From: Bacillota bacterium
GTDB lineage: Bacteria; Bacillota; JADQBR01
Length of the DNA: 64,000 nucleotides
Assembly (NCBI GenBank): GCA_016278515.1
Contig: JADQBR010000036.1
Location: 92,513-156,512, forward strand
Direction of reading: 5' to 3'
Of this stretch, positions 1-8,638 are shown piece by piece; position 1 is the stretch's first letter, and each line of letters starts with the position of its first letter. The notes under the pieces were generated by a model that did not search any database, was not told the DNA's origin, and saw only the letters and a program-made list of their open reading frames with translations. Position numbers and translations under genes: made by a program.

Positions 1-587
1 CGCCATGGTCTGCTCTTGGTAGCCGCAATCTCTCTAAATTTAGCATTTTTCATAGCTTCTCGGGCAATCATGGCCATATCATAGGCGGTACTATAATGAT
101 CATCAGCGGTTAAACCGTTGGGGGTGCTAAAGTGGGTATCTTTAAGCCCCGATGTTTTAACTCGTTCATTCATAAGTTTTGCAAACCCTTCTGTCGAACC
201 GCCAATATGTTCAGCAACTGCCACTGCTGCATCATTTGCCGAATGCAGCATCATTACGTAAAGCAGGTTTTCTAAAGTTTGTTTTTCTCCTTTTCTTAAC
301 CATATTACGGTTCCTTCAACATCAACAGCATTTTCGGATACTGTAACTATGTCGTTTAAATTACCCTTTTCAAGCGCTAAAAGAACACTTAAAGCTTTAG
401 TTGTACTAGCCGGTGCCCACTGTTTATGAGCATCCTTCTCGTATAAGACCCTGCCGCTCTGAACATCTATTAACACAGCAGTCTGCCCTTTGATACCGGG
501 TTCCGATGCCGCCCATACACTACTGGTATGTATCAAAAGAATGGCGATAGCCAATAAGATGATAGTAATTTTTCTGATTATGATCAT
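1..587 (-). CDS. D-alanyl-D-alanine carboxypeptidase, S11 family (3' end outside window)
   Basis: Penicillin-binding protein of the DacA/DacF type that trims the terminal D-Ala from peptidoglycan stem peptides outside the membrane. The ATG at 587 opens a 26-residue signal peptide with a long hydrophobic core ending near VWA-A. The catalytic SxxK motif appears as ASTTKALS (about residues 60-67) and the SxN motif as HSAND (about 117). The C-terminal KTG motif and membrane anchor would lie beyond base 1, so only about 195 residues are visible. A TATAAT-like -10 box lies at 619-624 on the minus strand, suggesting its own promoter separate from the cobalamin operon. The family is certain; the exact paralogue is not. 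Confidence 0.93.
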   Translation of the reverse strand, partial: MIIIRKITIILLAIAILLIHTSSVWAASEPGIKGQTAVLIDVQSGRVLYEKDAHKQWAPASTTKALSVLLALEKGNLNDIVTVSENAVDVEGTVIWLRKGEKQTLENLLYVMMLHSANDAAVAVAEHIGGSTEGFAKLMNERVKTSGLKDTHFSTPNGLTADDHYSTAYDMAMIAREAMKNAKFREIAATKSRPW

Positions 588-693
588 AACCGCCCCCTCA
601 AGACAAAACTCACACTAAATTATATCATATTAAGGCTAGGCATCACATGCCATTTATCGACAATTTTGTTGACTATGCATGTATATATGTAAA

Positions 694-2211
694 TTATTTA
701 TCAGGGCTGGTGGCCCATGCCTGGAGCCAATTGCCAGTAATATTTTCTTCTACAACTGCATCCACTCTGATACCTAGTTCCACTGCTGCACTTGCTGCTG
801 TTGTTCCCAAACAGGTGACAACTACATCATTAAAGAGATTTGACAGTTCCTCTTGGGTAAAACCATGGACAAAATGTCTTACAGACATGGCATCAGCCAA
901 CACCATGCCATATATTTTGTTTTGCTGCAGCCGCTCCCTTAGTTGGCCGCAATTATTGGGATTGGTTACGGTTTGATAGACTGTCAATACCTCAACTTGA
1001 ACACCTGCTATCTTTAAATCGGCTATTAAAGGATTATGGGCTGAACTATTCCCAGGAATGACAACCCGTTTCCCTACTAATCCATGCTCATGCATCCCGT
1101 TCACCAAGTCAGCTGATGCCTGCTTACTAAATACTAAATCCGCCTGAACACCATACCCTTTTAATATTTCTGCTATGGTTCCGTCTACTGCGGCAATCTT
1201 TAACCCAGCCAAACTTCTTACGTCCTTTCCCATGTCCATCAGTCCTTGACAGAAATATCTCACTTCATAATGACCGGTAAACAGCAGCCACTCCCCATCC
1301 ACTATTCGCTCTAAGACCCTTTCCATGTGTGATAAAGGCGCAGCAGCAGTTTCAAATGTTGAATGAATCACCGGCTCCCCGCCAAGTTCTTCTATTATAT
1401 CTGCAAGATCATCACCATATTCCCTCTGCTGTACTAATAGAATTCGTCTGCCAAACAAAGGTTTCTGTTCCACCCATTTAAGACGCTGCCGAAGATCGAC
1501 GGTTTCACCGACAACTACTACCGAAGGGTGTTTAATTTGTTCTTGGACCACTATTTCAGCAATTGTTCTTACTGTGCCCTGGACTGTCTTTTGTTCAGGC
1601 GTCGTTCCCCACTGGACAACTGCCACCGGTGTTTCCGGATTCATTCCTTCTGCCACTAACCGAGCAGTTATTTTAGGCAAATTCCTTAACCCCATCATAA
1701 AAACTAAGGTACGCATTTCCGGCAGCTGAGCCCACGGGATTTTGGAACACTCTTTTAAAGGGTCTTCATTGCCGGTAACAATGGTCAGAGATGAGTTCTT
1801 TTTTCTATGTGTTAAGGGAATACCGGCATAAGCAGGTACAGCAATGGAAGCAGTGACGCCCGGTACAATTTCAAAAGATATTCCGGCAGCAAAAAGGGCC
1901 TCTGCTTCTTCCCCGCCTCGGCCAAAGATAAAAGGGTCTCCACCCTTTAGGCGAGTAACTACCAAACCCTTATTGGCATGTTCCACCAATGTTTGGTTAA
2001 TCTCCTCCTGGTTTAACACATGCTTTCCAGGTGCCTTACCCGCATAAATCATCTTACACTCGGCACCGGCATGACTAAGCAGACGTCTGCTTACCAAGCG
2101 GTCATAAACAATAACATCCGCCTTTTGGATAGACTTCAATCCTTTAATCGTAATTAATCCTGCGTCCCCCGGGCCAGCCCCTACTAAGTATACTTTCCCT
2201 CTCCCAGACAA
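694..2211 (-). CDS. cobA-hemD: uroporphyrinogen-III C-methyltransferase / uroporphyrinogen-III synthase fusion
   Basis: Bifunctional enzyme: the N-terminal half (about 1-245) uses SAM to methylate uroporphyrinogen III at C2 and C7, giving precorrin-2; the C-terminal half (about 250-500) closes hydroxymethylbilane to uroporphyrinogen III. The methyltransferase half shows VGAGPGDAGL (10-19) and GGDPFIFGRGGEEA (90-103), typical of the SUMT family. The HemD half is recognisable by its length and weakly conserved pattern. The start is a TTG at 2211 preceded by a G-rich ribosome site. It is the last gene of the cobalamin operon. Precorrin-2 is also the siroheme precursor, so this enzyme can serve both B12 and the DsrAB cofactor. 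Confidence 0.95.
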   Translation of the reverse strand: MSGRGKVYLVGAGPGDAGLITIKGLKSIQKADVIVYDRLVSRRLLSHAGAECKMIYAGKAPGKHVLNQEEINQTLVEHANKGLVVTRLKGGDPFIFGRGGEEAEALFAAGISFEIVPGVTASIAVPAYAGIPLTHRKKNSSLTIVTGNEDPLKECSKIPWAQLPEMRTLVFMMGLRNLPKITARLVAEGMNPETPVAVVQWGTTPEQKTVQGTVRTIAEIVVQEQIKHPSVVVVGETVDLRQRLKWVEQKPLFGRRILLVQQREYGDDLADIIEELGGEPVIHSTFETAAAPLSHMERVLERIVDGEWLLFTGHYEVRYFCQGLMDMGKDVRSLAGLKIAAVDGTIAEILKGYGVQADLVFSKQASADLVNGMHEHGLVGKRVVIPGNSSAHNPLIADLKIAGVQVEVLTVYQTVTNPNNCGQLRERLQQNKIYGMVLADAMSVRHFVHGFTQEELSNLFNDVVVTCLGTTAASAAVELGIRVDAVVEENITGNWLQAWATSPDK

Positions 2212-2255
2212 AATCCTACCCCCCCATTTCTTCCCCTTTATTTATTACTATAGAT

Positions 2256-2322
2256 GTCAGTTGGTCAGTTGGTCAGTTGGTCAGTATTTCCTTTCCAACT
2301 TTCCAACTTTCTGCTTTCCAAC
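2256..2322. repeat. short tandem octamers TTGGTCAG and TTTCCAAC
   Basis: In the gap between cobO and cobA-hemD, TTGGTCAG occurs three times head to tail (2261-2284) after a partial copy, followed by TTTCCAAC at 2292-2299, 2300-2307 and 2315-2322. A second array of the same first unit lies at 11683-11713. The copies are near perfect, as in slipped-strand repeats. No function is apparent. Confidence 0.85.
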
Positions 2323-2326
2323 TTCT

Positions 2327-2902
2327 TCAGTATTCGATGCCTCTACGGCTGTCAGTACCTTCTTCAAATGGATGCTTTACAGCAGAAACCTCCGTGACAT
2401 AGTGACACCTTTCGATAATGCTGTTGGGCATAGATCTTCCCGTTAGAATTATTTCTACCCCATTAGGTCTGCTATCCAAAAGACTAATTAACGCTGTTTC
2501 AGCAATTAAGTTTCGGTTCAAGGAATTTCCTATTTCATCCAGAACAATAATCTTATATTTCTGCGACTGAGTAAGTTCTCCTGCTAGTTCCATGGCTAAA
2601 ACCGCATACTTATTGTCAGGGTTACGATTTTCTCGAAAACAAGTGCCGCATTTTTGACATTTCATAAATCCTTCTTTAATCATGGCACTATGGGGGCAGG
2701 TCCAGCCAAACTTATATAAGTCCACTTGATCCATAAAGCGGCTCAAAGAATATATCTCCCCCGAATACATATTCCCTTTCATAAACTGTATAATAGCAGC
2801 GTTAGCACCATGACCGACGGCCCTGATGACGGCTCCTAAAGCTGCAGTTGTCTTTCCCTTGCCTTTACCCACATAAGCTTGAATCAATCCGTATTCCGCC
2901 AC
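2327..2902 (-). CDS. cobO: cob(I)yrinic acid a,c-diamide adenosyltransferase
   Basis: Transfers the 5'-deoxyadenosyl group from ATP to the cobalt of corrinoids (BtuR/CobO/CobP family, cytoplasmic). The P-loop reads GKGKGKTTA at 12-20, the family hallmark, and the Walker B-like stretch IIVLDEIGNSL lies near 117-127. A Cys-rich insert at about 69-90 (TCPHS...CQKCGTC) is longer than in the enterobacterial enzyme and could bind a metal, which is an inference. Translation starts at GTG 2902 behind GGGAGGG. It follows cbiA by 3 bases and so belongs to the cobalamin operon. Confidence 0.95.
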   Translation of the reverse strand: MAEYGLIQAYVGKGKGKTTAALGAVIRAVGHGANAAIIQFMKGNMYSGEIYSLSRFMDQVDLYKFGWTCPHSAMIKEGFMKCQKCGTCFRENRNPDNKYAVLAMELAGELTQSQKYKIIVLDEIGNSLNRNLIAETALISLLDSRPNGVEIILTGRSMPNSIIERCHYVTEVSAVKHPFEEGTDSRRGIEY

Positions 2903-2905
2903 CAG

Positions 2906-4279
2906 TTACACCCTCCCATCCTTATATTCTAGACAGCGCTTAATAAAATTGGCTGCTTGAGTTTCATGTCCCAAAAAATTCAGATGTAAATATGAAGCCA
3001 ATAGATTGTCCGCTGCATACCCGTCTAGACGCCCGTCAGTATCCCTGCCGCCGTAAAATTTAAAGGCGTTGGCCGGCTGCCGGGGATGTGACTTAGAGTA
3101 ATGAAACTCATGGCCTTTGAGCAATTCACCTTTACAGCACAATAGGTTATCAGCGAGAGCTGCAGCTTCTATGTACCCCATGCCCACAAGCCGCTTATGC
3201 ATGGTAGATGTACCAGGAATCAAACCGACCATGGAATAGGTTATTTCATCCAAGCCGGTTATGAAATCTGTCAGATACATATAGCCGCCGCATTCTGCAT
3301 AGATGGGCATGCCGGAATGATGGGCCTTTCTTAAAGAACGTAACATATCGGTATTGTCTGACAGCTCTTTTAGATAACTCTCCGGAAAGCCGCCGCCGAT
3401 TATGATGCCGTCCGCTTGAGAAGGTAAATCGTTATCATGCAGAGGACTAAAATACAATAGTTCTGCTCCATGTCCCCGGAGAATATCCAAACCATCTTGA
3501 TAGTAAAAATTAAAGGCTTCATCCTTGGCCACTGCTATTGTTACCTTTGAACAGGTGGTCTCTTTATTTGTTTGAATTACATGAAAGGGTGGGGCAGCCT
3601 TTGCTTGTTCTAATAGTGTAGAAACCTTAACCGAATTGCTTATCATTTTACCTAATGATGCTATGCTTTCATTGGCCCGCATATTCTCTGCAGCCGGCAG
3701 CAGCCCTAAATGCCGTTCAGGGGTGCTAATGGTGTCATTCTTTGACACTGCTCCCAGCACCGGAATTTTACAATGATGCTCTATGGCTTCCGTTACCAAT
3801 TTTCGGTGTCCTTCACTACCTACCCTATTCAAGATCACTCCAGCAAATTTTAATTGAGGCCAAAAAGTTTGATAGCCTTTTACTAAAGCGGCTGCACTTT
3901 GACCCATGGATCGAACATCTATTACAAGAACAATTGGCGCAGCAAGCAGTTGAGCAATTTCAGCCGTGGAGCCGGTTCCGTTTTTCCGATCACCGTCAAA
4001 TAGGCCCATTACTCCTTCAATAACACAGATATCCGCCTGCCTGCCTGCTGATTGAAAGGATTGTTTTACCTTATCTTTACCCAACATCCAGCTATCTAAA
4101 TTGCGCGAAGGCTGTTCGGTTGCCAAAAAATGATAACCCGGGTCTATATAGTCAGGTCCAACTTTAAATCCTTGTGTTTTTAGCCCCTGTTCCGTTAAAG
4201 CAGCCATTATCCCCACTGATATAGTGGTTTTCCCAACCCCGCTATGTGTCCCCGCTATTACTATACGAGGAATATTCAT
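2906..4279 (-). CDS. cbiA: cobyrinate a,c-diamide synthase
   Basis: ATP- and glutamine-dependent amidation of the a and c side chains of cob(II)yrinate. Near the N-terminus GTHSGVGKTT is the P-loop of the dethiobiotin-synthetase-like domain; the C-terminal glutamine amidotransferase domain carries the nucleophile in YAECGGYMYL and a late HEFHYS motif. Length (457 residues) matches CbiA. The ATG at 4279 follows GAAGGTGG at proper spacing and is preferred to an in-frame GTG nine bases upstream. A paralogue, dsrN, lies at 17875-19350; this copy sits within the corrin operon and so is assigned to B12 synthesis. Confidence 0.95.
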   Translation of the reverse strand: MNIPRIVIAGTHSGVGKTTISVGIMAALTEQGLKTQGFKVGPDYIDPGYHFLATEQPSRNLDSWMLGKDKVKQSFQSAGRQADICVIEGVMGLFDGDRKNGTGSTAEIAQLLAAPIVLVIDVRSMGQSAAALVKGYQTFWPQLKFAGVILNRVGSEGHRKLVTEAIEHHCKIPVLGAVSKNDTISTPERHLGLLPAAENMRANESIASLGKMISNSVKVSTLLEQAKAAPPFHVIQTNKETTCSKVTIAVAKDEAFNFYYQDGLDILRGHGAELLYFSPLHDNDLPSQADGIIIGGGFPESYLKELSDNTDMLRSLRKAHHSGMPIYAECGGYMYLTDFITGLDEITYSMVGLIPGTSTMHKRLVGMGYIEAAALADNLLCCKGELLKGHEFHYSKSHPRQPANAFKFYGGRDTDGRLDGYAADNLLASYLHLNFLGHETQAANFIKRCLEYKDGRV

Positions 4280-4333
4280 ATCTACCACCTTCTATCTTTT
4301 ATTACAAATAGTCCTGAAATAATGACCATGTTT

Positions 4334-4978
4334 CTAACCCTTGCTCCCACTTGTCGCACCAAGGTTATAAAGCAGCGCATTAACTGCTGCTACTGCAATA
4401 GCACTACCGCCGCGAGTGCCCCTAATTGTTAAATAGGGAATACCCGATTGTTCCAACTCTTCTTTAGATTCTTTGGCTCCCACAAACCCAACCGGTGTGC
4501 CAATGATTATGTCGGGAGCGTACCCAATAGATGCAAGTTCCAGCAAGGCAAATAATGCAGTAGGTGCATTACCAACAGCAACCATATTATTATTAATCAA
4601 TTCTTTCGACTGGTGAACGGCAGTTATCGCTCGGGTATACCCGGTTCGTTTCGCCTCTGATATAACAAGCGGGTCAGCTATACGACATATAACCTGACCA
4701 CCCAGTTCAGACAATTTGGGCTGATTGATGCCGGCTTTGATCATATTAACGTCGGTAAAAATATTGAAGCCACCCCTCCTGGCTATAAGGATGCGAGCTT
4801 TCTCAACGAAATCGCCGGACATGGAAATATATCTTACTATGTCAGGATCTCCGGTGGTATGAATAATACGCCGGTAGATTTGTTCCTCAATTTCTCCTAA
4901 ATTAAGTCCCGAGGTGTATTGGCTGACGATGCTCATGCTTTCGTCATAGATAGAGACCGGCCTTTTCTCATACTGCAT
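4334..4978 (-). CDS. cbiC: cobalt-precorrin-8 methylmutase
   Basis: Moves the C11 methyl group to C12, converting cobalt-precorrin-8 to cobyrinate. The 214-residue protein shows the CbiC/CobH pattern: DMIKAGINQPKL near 78 and a glycine-rich TPVGFVGAKESKEEL stretch near 160, with IRGTRGGSAIAVAAVNALL near the end. The ATG at 4978 abuts the stop of cbiX and has AGGAGG eight bases upstream. A gap of 54 bases separates it from cbiA. Confidence 0.96.
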   Translation of the reverse strand: MQYEKRPVSIYDESMSIVSQYTSGLNLGEIEEQIYRRIIHTTGDPDIVRYISMSGDFVEKARILIARRGGFNIFTDVNMIKAGINQPKLSELGGQVICRIADPLVISEAKRTGYTRAITAVHQSKELINNNMVAVGNAPTALFALLELASIGYAPDIIIGTPVGFVGAKESKEELEQSGIPYLTIRGTRGGSAIAVAAVNALLYNLGATSGSKG

Positions 4979-5338
4979 CTATACTACCTCCTGTATTCGG
5001 TCCACCAAAATATCAGCGACCCTGCTGTCCGCACCGAGATGGCGGGCTAAGGTAATAGTTACCTGATACTTAGCTTCCAACTGCTTGACTATCCTCGGTA
5101 TATCCTCTTGCATGTGTATCCCTTGAAAGAGGAATAGGGGAACAATGGTAATCTTATTAACGCCTTTAGCCGCCATGTCACTAACAGCAGTTTCCAGATT
5201 AGGCTTTGCATGGCCTAAAAAAGCAGCACCCACTAAATCTAACTTAATTTTACCGGCTACCATTTCTACAACGTCGTATAGAGAATTATTAGCCTCCTCA
5301 GCCCTACTACCGTGACCTAATATAATTATTGCCTTCAT
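4979..5338 (-). CDS. cbiX: sirohydrochlorin cobaltochelatase, short CbiX type
   Basis: Inserts cobalt into sirohydrochlorin, the entry step of the anaerobic B12 route. The 119-residue protein is a single-domain, dimer-forming CbiX(S): IILGHGSR at the N-terminus holds the metal-binding His, and VPLFLFQGIHMQEDIP carries the second conserved His. The ATG at 5338 is preferred because AAGGAGGAG lies seven bases upstream; an in-frame TTG at 5356 would place that site inside the gene. The start overlaps the end of cbiJ by 32 bases. Related short chelatases may also insert iron or nickel, so a siroheme role cannot be excluded. Confidence 0.93.
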   Translation of the reverse strand: MKAIIILGHGSRAEEANNSLYDVVEMVAGKIKLDLVGAAFLGHAKPNLETAVSDMAAKGVNKITIVPLFLFQGIHMQEDIPRIVKQLEAKYQVTITLARHLGADSRVADILVDRIQEVV

Positions 5339-6095
5339 AATCTTCTCCTCCTTCAATCAATGCAATAACATCCTTAAATGTTGTTGTTTGATTTTCACTA
5401 ATTGTTTTCGGTCGACTGACAATTACCACGGGTAAGTTTAATGCTAGAGCAGCCTTGATCTTTAAAGTGGTTCCCCCACTTTCACCGCTATCCTTAGTCA
5501 TTATGATACCTGCGTCAAACTGCCTGAACAGCGCCTTATTTAATTCCTCGGAAGCAACACCGGTGAATGCCACTATTTCATTGATACCTAACTGCTTGCA
5601 GGTTTTGATACTGTCTTCTTCCGGCAGCACTCTGGCAATGACTCTCTTTTCTTTCATCAGCCCGGCCTCGCTTAGCCTCACCAACGGTTTGACACCCACT
5701 GTTAAAAATACCGTCCCCGCAAGCCGACATGCTGCCTCTGCAGCGCCCTCCCAAGTAGTAACTTCCTGAATTAAAGAATGCTTCGGCAATTTAAGCGGCG
5801 GTCTGTCAATCCTAATATATGTTACTTGGGAAGCTTCACACACCCTGGAAGCTAGTCTTGATATTTCTTCTGCAAAAGGGTGACTGGCATCTACCACCGC
5901 CGTTATCCGACGGGACCTGAGAAACTTTAATAACGATATCTCGGAAAACCTCTCTATTACTGTCTCCACCGGCAGATGTTTCAGCCGTTGGGCTCCCAGC
6001 GGTGTGGTGACGGATATCACAATCTTATATCCTCGCTCAGATAAATACTGGGCCAGCTGCCGTCCTTCAGACGTCCCCCCAATAATGAGAATCAC
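5307..6095 (-). CDS. cbiJ: cobalt-precorrin-6A reductase
   Basis: NAD(P)H-dependent reduction of cobalt-precorrin-6A to 6B (CobK/CbiJ family, cytoplasmic). The N-terminus MILIIGGTSEGRQLAQYL is the family's nucleotide-binding loop, and VVDASHPFAEEISRLA (about 86-101) and MTKDSGESGGTTLKIKAA near the C-terminus are further hallmarks. The start is GTG 6095, overlapping the end of cbiH by 4 bases. The last ten codons overlap the beginning of cbiX. Confidence 0.94.
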   Translation of the reverse strand: MILIIGGTSEGRQLAQYLSERGYKIVISVTTPLGAQRLKHLPVETVIERFSEISLLKFLRSRRITAVVDASHPFAEEISRLASRVCEASQVTYIRIDRPPLKLPKHSLIQEVTTWEGAAEAACRLAGTVFLTVGVKPLVRLSEAGLMKEKRVIARVLPEEDSIKTCKQLGINEIVAFTGVASEELNKALFRQFDAGIIMTKDSGESGGTTLKIKAALALNLPVVIVSRPKTISENQTTTFKDVIALIEGGEDYEGNNYIRSR

Positions 6096-6913
6096 AGTTG
6101 ATACCCCCGGGGCGTAATAAGCTTGCCATTTTTTACGTATGACTGGCTGTTACCAATAATAACCGTGGTAAACATATCAATTTCACAACCTGTAAAATCT
6201 TTCAGGTTGCTGATAATTACTTCTTCCTCACCTCTTTTTGCATTGCGCACAATACCCACCGGCCTATCTTCTTCCATAGTTTCCAGCAATAATCTGCGTA
6301 CTTCTTCTATATGTTTAGTACGTTGTTTACTCTTAGGATTATAAATGGCTATTACAAAGTCTCCTTGGGCTGCACACTCAACACGCTTTAAAATGGTTGA
6401 CCAAGGAGTTAGTAAATCACTGAGACTAATACAGACGTAATCATGCATTAAAGGTGCACCGAGCGATGCGGCTGCCGCATTAGCGGCCGAAATACCAGGA
6501 ACCACTTCAATCGGTATATCCACTTGCCTTTGATGTAGCGTTTGGTACATTACTCCTGCCATACCGTAAACGCCTGGATCGCCGCTGCTAATTAAACTGA
6601 CTGTTTTTCCTTGCTCCGCCAATTCAAGTACTTTTTCACAGCGTTCCACTTCTCGAGTCATACCTGAAGAAATAACTTCTTGCTCTTTCCCAACAATATG
6701 TTCAATTAATGACAGATAGGTCTTATAGCCGATAATTACCTCACTTTGTTTGAGGCATTGTCGGGCACGATCGCACATATAATCCTCATCACCGGGACCT
6801 AATCCGACAATATAGATGTGTCCTGGGCCACTGCCACTGTAATCCCCGGAAACTTTTGTTTGGGTATTAAGAGCTGGGGTGTCCCCTCTCCGCTTATGGC
6901 TGCCGGTTCGCAT
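6092..6913 (-). CDS. cbiH: cobalt-precorrin-3B C17-methyltransferase
   Basis: SAM-dependent ring-contracting methylation at C17. The tetrapyrrole methylase fold begins at about residue 31 with HIYIVGLGPGDEDYM, followed by SLISSGDPGVYGMAG (about 105-119), the pterin-like PGISAANAAAASLGAPL and ITPRGYQL at the end, which is characteristic of CbiH/CobJ. The only usable start upstream of the fold is ATG 6913, so the first 30 residues are read from DNA that also encodes the end of CbiG in another frame (115 bases of overlap). GGAG lies ten bases before the ATG. Confidence 0.94.
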   Translation of the reverse strand: MRTGSHKRRGDTPALNTQTKVSGDYSGSGPGHIYIVGLGPGDEDYMCDRARQCLKQSEVIIGYKTYLSLIEHIVGKEQEVISSGMTREVERCEKVLELAEQGKTVSLISSGDPGVYGMAGVMYQTLHQRQVDIPIEVVPGISAANAAAASLGAPLMHDYVCISLSDLLTPWSTILKRVECAAQGDFVIAIYNPKSKQRTKHIEEVRRLLLETMEEDRPVGIVRNAKRGEEEVIISNLKDFTGCEIDMFTTVIIGNSQSYVKNGKLITPRGYQL

Positions 6914-7872
6914 ACTCCTTCAACTCCAATCTGCTTTTTTACAAAGCCGGACCTAGTTAGTCCATGAGCCTCAATACTTCCGGATAACTCCTTTGGTGAA
7001 TAAAATTTAATTGGCACCTGCAGATAATCAGCCAGCTCTCTTAATCCAGGTTCATGCTCTTTTACCGTACAGGAAGCGAGCTCCCTGACTGAGTTAAGAG
7101 CCAACTGATATTCATCAAAGGTTTGCTGCACGGAAGCCAATAGTTTCTCAAAAGGTACCCCCTGTTTGCACCCTAGACCCACAATAAGGTTCTTGGGCCT
7201 GACGAACAAGGACGGTCCGGCGGTAGTTAGTTTCTCTTCTTTATTACTGATTTTAACTACGGGAATGTTATTACTGTGGTCAATGTCTGCCCATTTTTTA
7301 CAGATGATTGGGTAGTCGCCAAACCACCGTCCTGTCAGATAACTAAGTTCTGTAGTGACCAGTATTGGTTCCCTATTAGCTAAAGCACCATTAACTGTTT
7401 TGATTTGTGACACCGGTTCCACCGCCCAGCCGTGAGAGCAGGCAATGGTATCGATGGCGGTTACTCCTTGAACATCTGTTGCCGTAGTAATCACCGGCAA
7501 AGCACTCAGTTGTTCTGCTAGTTCAACTGCAATTTGATTGGCACCGCCCAAATGACCCGACAGAGCACTTATGATGAACTGTCCTTTTTCATCAAGTACC
7601 AGCACGGCCGGATCTATTCCCTTACCTTTCAGATATGGACCGATAGTTCGCATCACTATACCTAGGGACATTATTAGAAAAATCGCTTCGTACTTAGGTA
7701 GAATTTCAGAAAACAATTGGGGTAAAGATCTAAACTCCTTGATGTATGTGGTATCTACACTTTCATCTTTCCGTCCCTCGAAGATATAGATATGGCAGTC
7801 GGGAAATTTCTTAGCAACCTCAAGCGCCAACCTGCTTCCGCCGGAGGTAAGTGCTACTGCAGCACATCTCAT
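6799..7872 (-). CDS. cbiG: cobalt-precorrin-5A hydrolase
   Basis: Opens the delta-lactone of cobalt-precorrin-5A with release of acetaldehyde. Length is 357 residues. The N-terminal CbiG domain contains SLGIVMRTIGPYLKGKGIDPAVLVLDE and SALSGHLGGANQIAVELAE; the C-terminal domain begins at about 228 (NLIVGLGCKQGVPFEKL) and ends in GEGTPQLLIPKQKF-GITVAVA, as in full-length CbiG. The start ATG overlaps the stop of cbiF by 4 bases. The end runs deep into cbiH. Confidence 0.95.
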   Translation of the reverse strand: MRCAAVALTSGGSRLALEVAKKFPDCHIYIFEGRKDESVDTTYIKEFRSLPQLFSEILPKYEAIFLIMSLGIVMRTIGPYLKGKGIDPAVLVLDEKGQFIISALSGHLGGANQIAVELAEQLSALPVITTATDVQGVTAIDTIACSHGWAVEPVSQIKTVNGALANREPILVTTELSYLTGRWFGDYPIICKKWADIDHSNNIPVVKISNKEEKLTTAGPSLFVRPKNLIVGLGCKQGVPFEKLLASVQQTFDEYQLALNSVRELASCTVKEHEPGLRELADYLQVPIKFYSPKELSGSIEAHGLTRSGFVKKQIGVEGVCEPAAISGEGTPQLLIPKQKFPGITVAVAQDTSILSD

Positions 7873-8636
7873 TTGTTTCCGCTCTCCTTACCCTGACGGT
7901 ATCCATGGCTAAACTCGGGATGATATAGTTGAGACCGGCCATACTCGCTACCCAAAAAATCTCCCACCAGTATTAGTGCTGTCTTGGTGATATCTGAATC
8001 CTTAATTTTCGCAGCAATGTTCTGCAAGGTGCCCGTAACCACTTTTTCTTCCGGCCAAGAGGCTCTTTGGACAACCGCCACCGGTGTATCTTCCGGATAT
8101 CCCTCTTTTAACTCGGAAACCACATTATCAATCAACTGTACCGATAAGAATAGACAGAGAGTAGCTTTATGCTGGGCCAATGAAGATAATTTTTCCTTTT
8201 GCGGTACCGGTGTGCGGCCTTCTATACGGGTCAATATGACAGTTTGACTGACACCAGGTAGTGTATATTCCCGCTTTAGCGCAGCTGCTGCCGCTAAAAA
8301 CGAACTGACCCCTGGAATGACAGAATAACTGATATCTCGCTCTGCCAAAGCGTCCATCTGTTCTTGCACTGCACCGTAAAGGCATGGGTCTCCCGTATGC
8401 ACTCTCGCTACTATTTTCCCGTCGCCGACTGCAGTTTCCATCACATTCAGGACTTCTTCCAAAGTCATTTCAGCACTGTTGTAAATCTCAGCATCATCCC
8501 GACCATGGTCCAGCACCTGTCTGTTGACTAAGGAACCGGCGTAGATTATTACCTCCGCCTGCCGCAGTGCTTTGACCGCCTTTACCGTTATTAAATCCGG
8601 ATCTCCCGGCCCTGCTCCAATAAAATAAACCTGCAT
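7869..8636 (-). CDS. cbiF: cobalt-precorrin-4 C11-methyltransferase
   Basis: SAM-dependent methylation at C11. MQVYFIGAGPGDPDLITVKA at the N-terminus, the HTGDPCLYGAVQEQ loop (about 80-93), GVSSFLAAAAAL and ILTRIEGRTPVP are diagnostic of CbiF/CobM. The 255-residue length is normal. ATG start two bases after the cbiL stop; the 3' end overlaps cbiG. Confidence 0.96.
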   Translation of the reverse strand: MQVYFIGAGPGDPDLITVKAVKALRQAEVIIYAGSLVNRQVLDHGRDDAEIYNSAEMTLEEVLNVMETAVGDGKIVARVHTGDPCLYGAVQEQMDALAERDISYSVIPGVSSFLAAAAALKREYTLPGVSQTVILTRIEGRTPVPQKEKLSSLAQHKATLCLFLSVQLIDNVVSELKEGYPEDTPVAVVQRASWPEEKVVTGTLQNIAAKIKDSDITKTALILVGDFLGSEYGRSQLYHPEFSHGYRQGKESGNK

Positions 8637-8638
8637 CT

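Noticed and set aside
4334..6913. Thought of separate siroheme ferrochelatase for CbiX
   Set aside because: Position within the cbi operon and the short CbiX form favour cobalt insertion; a siroheme role is only noted as possible.
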